Origin: Alphaproteobacteria bacterium UBA1303
Lineage (GTDB): Bacteria; Pseudomonadota; Alphaproteobacteria; Micropepsales; Micropepsaceae
Reading direction: 5' to 3'
Assembly: GCA_002307315.1 (NCBI GenBank)
Contig: DBTZ01000021.1
Coordinates: forward strand, 1 to 64,000
Length of the DNA: 64,000 nt
This document shows positions 8,177 through 17,349 of this stretch, piece by piece; position 1 is the stretch's first letter; every line of letters begins with the position of its first letter. Under the pieces are notes generated by a model. It was given only the letters and a program-made list of their open reading frames with translations, was not told the DNA's origin and did not search any database. The translations under genes and the position numbers were made by a program.

Positions 8177-8731
8177 ATGATCCTTCGCTCGGAAACGGCC
8201 CGTATTGAAACGAAACGTCTGATTCTGCGCGAAGATCGCGCGAGCGATTTTGACGCCTTTGCCGGATTCGTGGCGGATGCCGATTTCGCCCGCTACATCG
8301 GCGGTGAACCGATGAGCCGCTCGGAAGCATGGCGTACCTTCGCCTATGGCATCGGCCATTGGGTTTTGCGCGGTTATGGCTTCTGGGCGGTGGAGCGCAA
8401 AGAGGACGGTGTCTATCTCGGACGGGTCGGTATGACCAATCCCGAAGGTTGGCCAGGGTTGGAAGTCGGCTGGTCGATCGGCAAGCCCTATTGGGGGCAT
8501 GGTTATGCCACCGAGGCGGGCAGGGAGGCGATCGATTACGCCTTTCGCACCCAGCCGGTAGATCGCATTATTTCCACCATTGCGCCTGAGAATTCCGCCT
8601 CGCAAGCCGTAGCGATGAAGCTGGGCGAGTCCTTGGGCGGGCGCATCGAACTACAGGTCCACGGCCGCCCTTGCCTCGTCGATGTCTGGAGTATCGATCG
8701 CGCCGAATGGCAGCGCCGGAAGACCGCATGA
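8177..8731 (+). CDS. GNAT-family N-acetyltransferase (RimJ/RimL-like)
   Basis: The 184-aa protein begins IETKRLILREDRASDFDAFAGFV, the start typical of RimJ/RimL-type acetyltransferases. The acetyl-CoA loop is in GWSIGKPYWGHGYATEAGREAIDYAF (about residues 97-122), followed by ISTIAPENSASQAVAMKLG. The substrate is unknown; protein N-termini or small metabolites are both possible. The stop overlaps the next start (ATGA), so it is probably cotranscribed with the MFS gene. Confidence 0.88.
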   Translation: MILRSETARIETKRLILREDRASDFDAFAGFVADADFARYIGGEPMSRSEAWRTFAYGIGHWVLRGYGFWAVERKEDGVYLGRVGMTNPEGWPGLEVGWSIGKPYWGHGYATEAGREAIDYAFRTQPVDRIISTIAPENSASQAVAMKLGESLGGRIELQVHGRPCLVDVWSIDRAEWQRRKTA

Positions 8732-9966
8732 CGCAAAGTCCTACCGTTTATGCTCCCCGCGATTTTTGGCTGTTTCTGATCGGGCGTTTCTTTTCCGCCA
8801 GCGCCATGCTGATGCAGTCGGTTGCGGTCGGCTGGCAGATCTACGACATGGAGCATAGTACTCTGGCGCTCGGCCTGGTCGGATTGTGCCAGTTTTTGCC
8901 GATGTTTCTCCTGATTCTGCCGGCGGGCGAGATCACCGACCGATCCGATCAGCGCAAGGTGATGTCGTTGGCGCTGGCGATGCAGGGGGTGTGCAGTGCA
9001 TTGCTGTTAGGGCTCAGCCTGTTTCATACCGGCGGGGCTCTGCCGTTTTATGCGGTGCTGGTGTTGTTCGGGGCGGCGCGCGGCTTCGCCGCACCGTCGG
9101 GGCAATCGCTGCTGCCGTTCTTGGTGCCGCCGGAAAAACTGCCCCGCGCCATCGCATTGAATTCGTCGGTGTTCATGGTGGCAGTCATCGCCGGTCCCGC
9201 GTTGGGCGGTTTCCTTTATGTCGCCGGTCCGGTTTGGATCTACGGCGTGTGCGCCGCCGGTTTTTTGCTTCCCGCCGCCTTCATCTTTACCCTCGGCGGA
9301 CGCAAGCGCGTCCCGTCGGAAAAGGACGATGCCTCGCGCTATGAGCGGGTGAAGGAGGGCATCCGCTTCGTGCGCGATCGCCCGATTGTGCTGGGGGCGA
9401 TTTCGCTCGATCTGTTTGCGGTGTTGTTGGGCGGAGCCACTGCATTGCTGCCGGTATTTGCGCGCGACATTCTGCATACCGGACCGGAAGGGCTGGGTCT
9501 CTTGCGCAGTGCTCCGGCGATAGGTGCGGCTGCGATGGCACTATTCCTGGCCAGGTGGCCGGTCGAGCGAAAAACCGGGGTCCGCATGTTTGCCGCGGTG
9601 GCGATATTCGGAATCGCCACTGTTGTGTTCGGGGTGTCGCGGAATTTCTGGTTGTCGTTGACCGCGCTCGGCGTGCTCGGCGCCTCAGACATGATCAGCA
9701 TCTATGTCCGCGCTGCGCTGATCAACTTTGCCACGCCGGACGAGATGCGCGGCCGTGTCGGTGCCGTCAATATGCTGTTTATCGGCGCCTCCAACGAATT
9801 GGGCGAATTCGAATCCGGCATTACCGCGTTTCTGTTCGGTACCGTTCCGGCGGTGGTGATCGGCGGCCTGGGCACCCTCGGCGTGGTGGCGTTGTGGATG
9901 AAGCTGTTCCCGCCGCTGAAGTCGGTCGATCGACTGCGCGACGTCGAGCCGCAACCGGAAAAATAA
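8728..9966 (+). CDS. MFS transporter, EntS/DHA3-like exporter
   Basis: The 412-aa protein has about 12 hydrophobic segments. The N-terminus (FWLFLIGRFFSASAMLMQSVAVGWQIYD) and the loop LPAGEITDRSDQRKVMSLA between TM2 and TM3 match the MFS_3/EntS-type efflux branch. An R-rich central loop (GGRKRVPSEKDDASRYERVKEGIRFVRDRPI) separates the halves. I start at MTQSPTVYAPRDF, which overlaps the GNAT stop by 4 bp; the longer frame would run well into the GNAT gene. Substrate unknown. Confidence 0.88.
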   Translation: MTQSPTVYAPRDFWLFLIGRFFSASAMLMQSVAVGWQIYDMEHSTLALGLVGLCQFLPMFLLILPAGEITDRSDQRKVMSLALAMQGVCSALLLGLSLFHTGGALPFYAVLVLFGAARGFAAPSGQSLLPFLVPPEKLPRAIALNSSVFMVAVIAGPALGGFLYVAGPVWIYGVCAAGFLLPAAFIFTLGGRKRVPSEKDDASRYERVKEGIRFVRDRPIVLGAISLDLFAVLLGGATALLPVFARDILHTGPEGLGLLRSAPAIGAAAMALFLARWPVERKTGVRMFAAVAIFGIATVVFGVSRNFWLSLTALGVLGASDMISIYVRAALINFATPDEMRGRVGAVNMLFIGASNELGEFESGITAFLFGTVPAVVIGGLGTLGVVALWMKLFPPLKSVDRLRDVEPQPEK

Positions 9967-10039
9967 AGCGCAAGATTGTTCAATATTGCACCATCGGAAC
10001 GAGTTACTTCTCTAGCGAAACGCATTTTTGGAGATAGTT

Positions 10040-10408
10040 GTGAACGGATCGCCGTTGGTTGCCGCGTTACAGATGGGTCGGTTGGACGGTGTGCCGCCGT
10101 TGTGGGCGCCGCATCCGAAATTTGCCGGCGTCGAGATGTGTCGGCTGGTCGATAGCGCCGACAGCGGCGGCGCGCTAACCACGCTCCTGGTGCAACTGAA
10201 AGCCGGTGCCGAGATGGCGGCGCATCGCCACGAAAAAGAGACCGAGCAGCACATCGTATTGGAAGGCGATGGCATGCTGTGCTTGGCTGGCGAATCCCAT
10301 GTCTATCGGCAGGGGCGATTGGCGATTATTCCTTGCGGGACCGAACATGCGGTTGTCGCCGGCGAAGGCGGGATGGTATTGTTGGCGGTGTTTTCTCCGG
10401 CAGCATAG
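10040..10408 (+). CDS. Cupin-domain protein
   Basis: A 122-aa single-domain cupin. Metal ligands are visible in AHRHEKETEQHIVLEGDG and the second motif is IPCGTEHAVVAGEGGM. I prefer the GTG at 10040 because GGAG at 10030-10033 is correctly spaced; an in-frame TTG 12 bases earlier lacks such a site. It lies just before an AraC-type regulator with its own cupin-like N-terminus. The ligand or reaction is unknown. Confidence 0.8.
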   Translation: MNGSPLVAALQMGRLDGVPPLWAPHPKFAGVEMCRLVDSADSGGALTTLLVQLKAGAEMAAHRHEKETEQHIVLEGDGMLCLAGESHVYRQGRLAIIPCGTEHAVVAGEGGMVLLAVFSPAA

Positions 10409-10411
10409 AAG

Positions 10412-11164
10412 ATGCCGCAAGGTGCGGGGTTCGAATACTGGTCGATCGACGGCGTGCTGGCGGTACGCGGTATGGGCGTATGCACGGCTACGCCTTGGCA
10501 TAGCCATGCACATTTTGTTCTCGGCGTGATCGATCGCGGTGTGCGCCACATCGGCTTGCGCGGTAACGGATTTGAGGTGTCTACCGGCGACGGATTTGTA
10601 TTGCCGCCGCAGTTGGCTCACCGCGTTACGGCGCGGGAAGCAACGGATTATCGCATTCTATGCTTTCCGGCCGCACACCGTACCACGCCAGCTCCTTGCG
10701 GCGCCATCCGCGATATGGGCTGGCTAGATCTTTTCGATCGCGTCTTCGCCGCTGTCGCAACCGGCCGCATCGAGGGGATGACGGCGCTGTTAACGGCGAC
10801 GCCGGCCGTCGCTCCGCTTCGCGTCGCTGCGCGCGCCGTGCCGGGCGTTGTCCGACGGCTTCTGCGCCATATCGCCGATCATCCCGAAGGCGGCGAAACG
10901 CTTTCGGTCATGGCGAGGGCCTGCGGGATGTCGCCCTTTCATTTGCAACGGCAGTTCGTCGGCAGCGTCGGCCTTAGCCCGCACCAGGCGCGGTTGATCG
11001 AACGCCTGCGCCGGGCGCGAGCGCTGCTTCAGACGGAGATGCCGCCGGGCGAGACTGCCGCCACCTGCGGCTTCGCCGACCAGAGCCATTTAACTCGCGA
11101 ATTCGTAAGATGGATGGGGGTGCCGCCGGGACGATATTTGAAACATCTGCGCGCGGACCGGTGA
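10412..11164 (+). CDS. AraC-family transcriptional regulator
   Basis: The 250-aa protein has a cupin-like effector domain (TPWHSHAHFVLGVIDRGVRHIG, residues 28-50, and FVLPPQLAHRV) and a C-terminal double helix-turn-helix (LSVMARACGMSPFHLQRQFV and ETAATCGFADQSHLTREFVRWMGVPPGRYLK, about residues 165-245). It follows the cupin gene by 3 bases, so the two are probably one transcript. The regulated genes and effector cannot be read from the sequence. Confidence 0.9.
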   Translation: MPQGAGFEYWSIDGVLAVRGMGVCTATPWHSHAHFVLGVIDRGVRHIGLRGNGFEVSTGDGFVLPPQLAHRVTAREATDYRILCFPAAHRTTPAPCGAIRDMGWLDLFDRVFAAVATGRIEGMTALLTATPAVAPLRVAARAVPGVVRRLLRHIADHPEGGETLSVMARACGMSPFHLQRQFVGSVGLSPHQARLIERLRRARALLQTEMPPGETAATCGFADQSHLTREFVRWMGVPPGRYLKHLRADR

Positions 11165-11168
11165 TTCG

Positions 11169-11978
11169 TCACAGAGGCGAAATTCTCTTTCGCGGTTTGA
11201 TCGGCTTGCTGCCAGAGGCGTCGCCGGCATGGATCAGATCGAGCGCTTCCTGCATCATCGCGCGCATGGCGGTTTCGGCGGCCTTGGCATCGCGGGCGGC
11301 GATGGCGTCGGCCACCTTTCGGTGATCGGCGACCGATGCTTGCTGCACCCCTTTGTAGGCATTGGTGGTACGAATGGAGAATTTCAATGCCGTGTCGATC
11401 AGATCACAGAGCTGAAAATAGAAACGGTTGCCGCTCGCCCACAAAATGCTGACATGGAAAGCGATATCGGAACCCAAGGGGTCGTCCCGGCCTTGTTCGC
11501 TCGCCGCCATGCGGTCGACGGCGGCGTAGATCGCCGCAATGTCCTTGTCGTCAGCGGTTTGCGCGGCGAGGGCGGCGGCGGTCGGCTCTACCGCCAAGCG
11601 CATCTGGGTGAATTCGGTCAATAGCGAGAGGGAAAGTTTGCGCTCCAACAGCCAGCGCAGCACATCGCGATCCAGAAGATTCCAATTTTCCTCCGGTTGG
11701 ACCCAGGTGCCCTGGCGCGGCCTGGCGCTCAATAGACCCTTGGCCGTGAGCATTTTTACCGCTTCGCGCAAGATCGAACGACTGACGCCGTATTGTTTGC
11801 ACAAATCCGCTTCAACTGGAAACGAATTGGATTCGGAATAATGCCCGGTAACGATGGCGATGCCGAGATCCTCGACTATTCGTTTGGTCCGGTTGATGCT
11901 GCCGCCGCGCGGGCCGGAAAGACTATTCAGCGTCGTGCGGCCGCCTTTATCGGGTTCCTTCGAAGACGAATTCCGCAT
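11169..11978 (-). CDS. GntR-family regulator, FadR/FCD subfamily
   Basis: The 269-aa product has an N-terminal winged helix (IAIVTGHYSESNSFPVEADLCKQYGVSRSILREAVKMLTAKGLLSARPRQGTWV) and a C-terminal FCD ligand domain with metal-binding residues in EFTQMRLAVEP, DIAFHVSILWASGN and SVADHRKVADAI. The start at 11978 (MRNSSSKEPDKGG) has AGGA upstream and overlaps the end of the SMP-30 gene by 32 bases. FCD regulators of this kind usually repress nearby sugar-acid or sugar catabolic genes, which fits the neighbouring lactonase and symporters. Confidence 0.9.
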   Translation of the reverse strand: MRNSSSKEPDKGGRTTLNSLSGPRGGSINRTKRIVEDLGIAIVTGHYSESNSFPVEADLCKQYGVSRSILREAVKMLTAKGLLSARPRQGTWVQPEENWNLLDRDVLRWLLERKLSLSLLTEFTQMRLAVEPTAAALAAQTADDKDIAAIYAAVDRMAASEQGRDDPLGSDIAFHVSILWASGNRFYFQLCDLIDTALKFSIRTTNAYKGVQQASVADHRKVADAIAARDAKAAETAMRAMMQEALDLIHAGDASGSKPIKPRKRISPL

Positions 11979-12831
11979 CGGGCAGTCCTGTCGCGTCGGT
12001 TTCGAATACGAACACATTTCCAGCCATAGGTTGTTTCATGATGGCACTCCCATCCAAGCCGTCGCAAGCTGTGGTTACAAATAAAATGTTCATCGTCGGA
12101 CCGCCAAAGGCAAGACAGGTCGGCCGGCTGACCGGAAGCTCGAATGCCTCGACTACGTGTCCGTCCGGTGCGTAACGGACGATGCATTCGCCGTCCCAAT
12201 GGGCATTCCAGATGCACCCCTCGGTATCGATAGTGGCGCCGTCGGGTCGAACCCCATCCGGCGTTCGGGCGAATATCCGCCGGTTGGTTAGTTGCCCGGT
12301 TTCTTCGTCGAGGTCGTTGACGAAGATCGTTCGTTCCTTTGAATCGGCAAAGTAAAGATATTTTCCGTTCGGGCTTACGCACAGGGCGTTGACAATTCCG
12401 AGCTTCTCGGCTTGAACGCTCACGGTGCCGCGGCGATCGAGCCGAAAAAGTTTCCCCAGCGCCGGTTCGCCGTCCGGTTCCGTCATGGTACCGAACCAGA
12501 ACCGTCCGCTGCGGTCGCAACGTCCGTCGTTGCTGCGGACCGGGTCGGTATTCGGTTTGTGCCGGTACAGCCATTGCCGCGCGACCGATTGCGGATCGTA
12601 CAGCGCCACACCGGTTTCAAAGGCGGCAATCAATCCACCACCGGCGGCAAAGGCGAACGAACACAGTCGCTCCGGCGTCGCAAAGCTTCGGAGCGCACCA
12701 TCCGCCGGATCGTAGCGGTGCAAACGGCAATTCTGAATGTCGGTCCACCACAAACTGTTTTCGCGCGCATTCCACTGCACGCTTTCACCAAGCCGATTGT
12801 GAACTTCGATAACGTCGATAAGCCGGAAAAT
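11947..12831 (-). CDS. SMP-30/gluconolactonase family protein
   Basis: A six-bladed beta-propeller lactonase that opens sugar lactones. Motifs include NDGRCDRSGRFWFGTM with its metal ligands, VSPNGKYLYFADSKERTIF and PDGATIDTEGCIWNAHWDG. The family starts with xLGExxxW, seen here as RLGESVQWN, but the only standard start, GTG at 12780, lies inside that motif. The frame is open back to just after a TAG in the symporter gene and contains no ATG, GTG, TTG or CTG before the motif. I therefore place the start tentatively at an ATT (12829-12831), which would give about 294 aa. It probably acts with the upstream symporters. Confidence 0.8.
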   Translation of the reverse strand: MFRLIDVIEVHNRLGESVQWNARENSLWWTDIQNCRLHRYDPADGALRSFATPERLCSFAFAAGGGLIAAFETGVALYDPQSVARQWLYRHKPNTDPVRSNDGRCDRSGRFWFGTMTEPDGEPALGKLFRLDRRGTVSVQAEKLGIVNALCVSPNGKYLYFADSKERTIFVNDLDEETGQLTNRRIFARTPDGVRPDGATIDTEGCIWNAHWDGECIVRYAPDGHVVEAFELPVSRPTCLAFGGPTMNILFVTTACDGLDGSAIMKQPMAGNVFVFETDATGLPDAEFVFEGTR

Positions 12832-12835
12832 GACT

Positions 12836-14407
12836 TCACCACCAGATGGTATAAACCGTCGCCAAGATTGCGACTATTGCGAGACATGCAACATTATAAC
12901 CGCCACTCGTCGAGTAATCCACGCCGGCAATGTCGATTTCGGAGCCTTGCGGCTTAGGTTTGCTCAACAGCGAACCCAACACCATCAGCACGAAACAGAT
13001 CAGCAGTACCCAGCCCATGCGGTGAAGAAACGGCAATTCCGGCGTCAGCAATTTAAAACCGGCCGATGCCAGCACCGTGCCGGCGGCGGCGGCAAGGGCG
13101 CCGGTTTCGCTCGCCTTCGGCCAGAAGATACCGCACAAGAAAATTACTACTACGCCGGGGGTAATAAAACCGGTGAATTCTTGGATGTATTGAAACGCCT
13201 GATCGACATTTTGCATCAGCAGCCAAGCGGCGATCATGGAGATTGCCAGGGCGACGATGGCGGTAAAACGTCCGGTGATCGTCATCAGTCGGTCACCCGC
13301 CGTGGGATGCACGGCCTTGACGACGTCGCGGGTAAAAATGGTGGCAATCGAACTTAGTGTGGAACCCATCGAGGCGACGATCGCCGCAACCAGGGCGATG
13401 AACACAAAGCCCATCAGACCGTGAGGCAGTTGGATCATCAGGGTCGGATAGGCCGCGTCCGGGCGCGGCAGAGAACCGACCAATTGCACGGCGGCGATGC
13501 CGGGCAGCACCACCAGTACTGGGATCAACAGTTTGAGAAACGCCGCCAGCACTACCCCTTTCTGCGCTTCGCGAACGCTTGCCGCGGTCAGGGTACGTTG
13601 CAGAATGTATTGGTTGAATCCCCAATACGAAATATGGACGATCCACATGCCGCCGAAAATCACCGCCGTGCCGGGCAGGTATTTGTAGTACGGATTGTCC
13701 GGCGTTAAAATCAGATGAAAATGGCCGGGCAGATCGTGGGCGAGGGTCTGCAGTCCCATCGCCACGCCGGCGATGTCACCGACGCCGGAAATCCGCTCCA
13801 ATGCGATGCAGACGATCACCAGTCCGCCCAACACCAGCATGGAAACTTGTACCACGTCGGTCGCCGATGCGGCCTTAAGCCCGACATATAGCGCAAAATT
13901 GCCGGCGAATAAGCCGAGCAAAATTAGGCTTTCGATCATCGGCAGTCCGGTGACGATATTCACTGCGGTAGCGCCCAGCCACAGCACCGCCGTAAGATTT
14001 ACGAATACGTACAGCACCAGCCAGAATATCGCCATAATCAGCTGAATGTTGCGTCCGTAGCGTCGACGTAGGAACTCCGGCATAGTGTGAATGCGGTTTT
14101 TGAGGAAGATCGGCAGCAGATATTTGCCGACGATCAACAGCGCCATCGCCGCCGTCCATTCATAGCTGGCAATGGCGAGACCCAGCGCATAGGCCGACCC
14201 CGACATACCAATGATCTGTTCGGCCGAAATGTTTGCAGCGATCAGCGATGTGCCGATGGCCCACCACGGCAAAGTGCGCGTACGCAGCGCGGAATCAAGA
14301 TTGTCGGCATCTCTATGATCTTTGTTAGGCGCAAGAAAGTGCGCCACGCCTAGCATCAGCAAGGCGTAAAGCATGACGACGAAAATATCGAGCATCGACA
14401 GATGCAT
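12836..14407 (-). CDS. SGLT-type sodium:solute symporter (first copy)
   Basis: The 523-aa protein has about 14 hydrophobic segments. The SSS signatures are PWWAIGTSLIAANISAEQIIGMSGSAYA (around residue 45) and WGFNQYILQRTLTAASVREAQKG. It imports a sugar or similar solute with Na+. I start at MHLSMLDIFVV because GGAGGGG lies 8 bases upstream (reverse strand), although the frame extends 51 codons further. It ends in a WW motif like its paralogue upstream. The following SMP-30 frame begins within a few bases of its stop. Confidence 0.92.
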   Translation of the reverse strand: MHLSMLDIFVVMLYALLMLGVAHFLAPNKDHRDADNLDSALRTRTLPWWAIGTSLIAANISAEQIIGMSGSAYALGLAIASYEWTAAMALLIVGKYLLPIFLKNRIHTMPEFLRRRYGRNIQLIMAIFWLVLYVFVNLTAVLWLGATAVNIVTGLPMIESLILLGLFAGNFALYVGLKAASATDVVQVSMLVLGGLVIVCIALERISGVGDIAGVAMGLQTLAHDLPGHFHLILTPDNPYYKYLPGTAVIFGGMWIVHISYWGFNQYILQRTLTAASVREAQKGVVLAAFLKLLIPVLVVLPGIAAVQLVGSLPRPDAAYPTLMIQLPHGLMGFVFIALVAAIVASMGSTLSSIATIFTRDVVKAVHPTAGDRLMTITGRFTAIVALAISMIAAWLLMQNVDQAFQYIQEFTGFITPGVVVIFLCGIFWPKASETGALAAAAGTVLASAGFKLLTPELPFLHRMGWVLLICFVLMVLGSLLSKPKPQGSEIDIAGVDYSTSGGYNVACLAIVAILATVYTIWW

Positions 14408-14635
14408 TCCGACCGCCCCTCCGGGGCACGGCAATAAGCAGTGACAGCAAACATACGTATACCGAGGAAACGGCTTTTGGGTTCCTTCGGCGAGACTGAA
14501 TTGTTTATGCTCGTTTACTTTACCATTCGGTAAACTCAAGAATAAAAGAGCGGCCGGCAAGGCCGCATTTATTTATGACACCGGTCCCAGCCGCTGCGTC
14601 CGCGAACGCCGCGGACGGACGCGATGGGGGATATG

Positions 14636-16306
14636 TCACCACCAAGTTGCGTAAAGCGCGATCAAAATAGCCACGATTGCACCCGAAGCGATCTTGAAAG
14701 TCGTGGTGGTCGAGTAATCGACGTTGGAAACGTCGACAGTGACGCTTTCCGGCTTGGGCTTTTGCATCAGCGAGGCGAGGACAGCCAGTCCGGTACAGAT
14801 CAGGAAAATGTAGCCCATGCGGTTCATGAACGGCACGCTGCCCATCTGCACCAGAATATCCTGCACCGTCGAGTTGTCCTCAGCGAACGGTGCCAGCTTG
14901 CCGGCGAAATAATACAGGCAGGACAGCACCACCGAACCGATCGCAGCGGTCAGCGCGCCCAACTCGGTCGCCCGTTTCCAGAACAGGCCGAGCAGGAAGA
15001 TCACGGTGATGCCGGGGGTGAAGAAGCCGGAGAATTCCTGAATATACTGGAACGCCTGATCAAAACCGCCGATCAGGGGTTTGGCCACAAGCACCGCGAT
15101 CACCAGGGCGCCGACGGCGGTAATGCGGCCTGTGATCACCAGGGTCTTTTCGTTTGACGCTTTCTTGAAGGCCTTAAACACGTCCATGGTAAAGATGGTG
15201 GCGATGGAGTTCACCTTCGATCCCAGCGAGGCGACGATCGCCGCGATCAGCGCTGCGAATACGATGCCGAGAAGACCCGGCGGCAGCAGCGTCATCAGGT
15301 GCGGATAGGCCTGATCGTAGCACGGCGGCTTGACGCCGATCGGGCAGTGGTTGGGCAGATCCGGTGCGATCATCACCGCGGCAATACCCGGCACTACCAC
15401 CAAAAGCGGGATCAAGAGTTTGAGGAAGGCGGCCAGCACTATGCCCTTCTGAGCTTCATGAATGCTCTTGGCCGCCAAACCGCGCTGGATGATGTACTGG
15501 TTGAAGCCCCAGTAGGAGAGGTTGGCGACCCACATGCCGCCGACGATCACCGACAGACCGGGCAGCTTGTCGTAGAATTTGTTGTCCTGATGCAGGATCA
15601 TGTGGAAGTGTTCGGGCAGCTTGGCGATCAGGGTGTGGAAGCCGCTGACCGCGCCAAGGAAGCTGGAAACGCCTGAAATCTGGGTCAGGGCGATGAACAC
15701 GATCACCAGCCCGCCCATCACCAGCATCGACACCTGCACCACGTCGGTCAGCGCAATGGCCTTGAGCCCGCCGTACAGCGCATAGGCGCCGGTGAACGTC
15801 GCCAGGATCAGGATGCTCTGCATCTGGGTCAAGCCGGTCACCGTCGAGAAGGCGGTGGCGCCCAGCCACAGGATTGAGGTCAGGTTCACGAACACGTAGA
15901 GAATCAGCCAGAAGATCGCCATCACGAACTGGATGTTCGGCCCGTACCGGCGCTTGAGGAACTCCGGCATAGTGTAGATTTCGTTCTTGAGGAACACCGG
16001 CAGAAAGAGCACGCCGACGATCAGCAGGGTGGCCGCCGCCATCCATTCGTAGGAGGCGATGCCGAGGCCGATGGCGTAACCAGATCCCGACATGCCGATA
16101 ATCTGCTCGGCCGAGATATTTGCCGCAATCAGTGATGTACCGATCGCCCACCACGGCAGCGCGCGGGATGCCAGAAAGTAGTCCTTGCTTGTCTTCTCGT
16201 GGCCCTTCTTCTCGCGCGAAACAAGTTGGGCCAGCACGAATATGAACAGGAAGTAGGCGACGACCACGGCGATATCGATCGTCGTCAGGTGCATACTCGT
16301 CGGCAT
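14636..16306 (-). CDS. SGLT-type sodium:solute symporter (second copy)
   Basis: The 556-aa protein closely resembles the downstream copy and vSGLT-type sugar transporters: PWWAIGTSLIAANISAEQIIGMSGSGYAIGLG, FLKRRYGPNIQFVMAIFW and WGFNQYIIQRGLAAKSIHEAQKG. It has an insertion with two Cys (PNHCPIGVKPPCYDQ) absent from the first copy. It heads the leftward cluster symporter-symporter-lactonase-regulator. The 228-base gap to the next gene shows no clear terminator. The transported sugar is not identifiable. Confidence 0.93.
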   Translation of the reverse strand: MPTSMHLTTIDIAVVVAYFLFIFVLAQLVSREKKGHEKTSKDYFLASRALPWWAIGTSLIAANISAEQIIGMSGSGYAIGLGIASYEWMAAATLLIVGVLFLPVFLKNEIYTMPEFLKRRYGPNIQFVMAIFWLILYVFVNLTSILWLGATAFSTVTGLTQMQSILILATFTGAYALYGGLKAIALTDVVQVSMLVMGGLVIVFIALTQISGVSSFLGAVSGFHTLIAKLPEHFHMILHQDNKFYDKLPGLSVIVGGMWVANLSYWGFNQYIIQRGLAAKSIHEAQKGIVLAAFLKLLIPLLVVVPGIAAVMIAPDLPNHCPIGVKPPCYDQAYPHLMTLLPPGLLGIVFAALIAAIVASLGSKVNSIATIFTMDVFKAFKKASNEKTLVITGRITAVGALVIAVLVAKPLIGGFDQAFQYIQEFSGFFTPGITVIFLLGLFWKRATELGALTAAIGSVVLSCLYYFAGKLAPFAEDNSTVQDILVQMGSVPFMNRMGYIFLICTGLAVLASLMQKPKPESVTVDVSNVDYSTTTTFKIASGAIVAILIALYATWW

Positions 16307-16380
16307 TGGATTCCCTCTTCTGAAGACCCTTGTGGGTTCTGTTCTGGTCGAAAGTTATACTGTGGGGCGTGCGATGCGGC

Positions 16381-16437
16381 GACAAGGACTTGTCCTTTGG
16401 CGCCAACGAAAATCGATAACTGAATTATATTATAATT
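16381..16437. promoter_or_regulatory. Two palindromes between symporter and rlmJ
   Basis: GACAAG-GA-CTTGTC (16381-16394) and AATTATA-T-TATAATT (16423-16437) are perfect palindromes in the divergent promoter region. The second has the size and A/T-rich symmetry expected for a FadR-type (FCD) operator, so the GntR-family regulator at 11169-11978 is a candidate ligand. This is inference from position and symmetry. Confidence 0.45.
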
Positions 16438-16500
16438 GTCGCGGCTGTAAAGTCGTAATCCCACTGTTGTCTCGTGTCGGTTTCGCATAAATACGATAGC

Positions 16501-17310
16501 ATGAACTATCGACACGGGTTTCACGCCGGCAATTTTGCCGATGTCGTAAAGCATTTGGCCTTGGTTGCTGTGCTCGAATATCTCAAGCGCAAGACGGCAC
16601 CGTTTGCTTATATCGACAGTCACGCAGGATGCGGCGTTTATGATTTGTTCGGTAGTGCTGCTGTCCGTACCAAGGAGGCCGAGGGCGGAATTTTGAGGCT
16701 GGCTGGCCTGACCTACGGCCCGGCGGTACTCTCCGTCTATCTCGAATTGGCGGCGGACGGACATGCCTATCCCGGGTCGCCTTTGATTGCCGCCAAACTC
16801 AAGCGGCCCGAGGACCGGTTGGTAGCGATCGAGCGGCACCCGGAAGAGTTCGCCGCGTTGGGCGCATGTCTGAAACCGTATCGCAAGGCGAGGGCGGTGG
16901 AAGCAGACGGCTACGCCCGGCTTGCCGCCATGCCACCGCCGCCGGAACGGCGCGGCTTGATCCTGATCGATCCGCCCTTCGAAGATGAAAACGAATTCGA
17001 AACCTGTGCCTGCGCCTTTGCATCGGCCTTTCGCCGCTTCGCCACCGGAATCTATTTGCTGTGGTTTCCGGTCAAGGCGGCGGCCGAGGCGGATCGTTTC
17101 TGCGGCGAGATTCTGGCGGCAGGCGTTCGCAAGGCGCTGAGGATAGACGTCACGCTGAAGGCCGTCGTCGAGGGTAAGCTGGATATGGCCGGCCTTGTGG
17201 CGGTCAATCCGCCTTACGGCTTAGAGGCCGAGATGCGCGGGTGCCTCGATGCGGTTTTGCCGCGCCTCGATGCCGCAGCATCCATAAAATGGCTAGCGGG
17301 CGGCGAGTGA
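16501..17310 (+). CDS. rlmJ: 23S rRNA (adenine-2030-N6)-methyltransferase RlmJ
   Basis: The 269-aa SAM-dependent methyltransferase modifies A2030 of 23S rRNA. The N-terminus MNYRHGFHAGNFADVVKHLAL is the RlmJ signature. SHAGCGVYDLFG is the SAM-binding region and LILIDPPFEDENEFE carries the catalytic D-P-P-F motif. I choose this ATG over one 9 codons upstream because conservation begins here. Divergent from the symporter cluster and followed by a HAD hydrolase after about 40 bases. Confidence 0.93.
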   Translation: MNYRHGFHAGNFADVVKHLALVAVLEYLKRKTAPFAYIDSHAGCGVYDLFGSAAVRTKEAEGGILRLAGLTYGPAVLSVYLELAADGHAYPGSPLIAAKLKRPEDRLVAIERHPEEFAALGACLKPYRKARAVEADGYARLAAMPPPPERRGLILIDPPFEDENEFETCACAFASAFRRFATGIYLLWFPVKAAAEADRFCGEILAAGVRKALRIDVTLKAVVEGKLDMAGLVAVNPPYGLEAEMRGCLDAVLPRLDAAASIKWLAGGE

Positions 17311-17349
17311 ATTTGATTGTTACGAACGGTGATCGACGGAGACGGTCTG

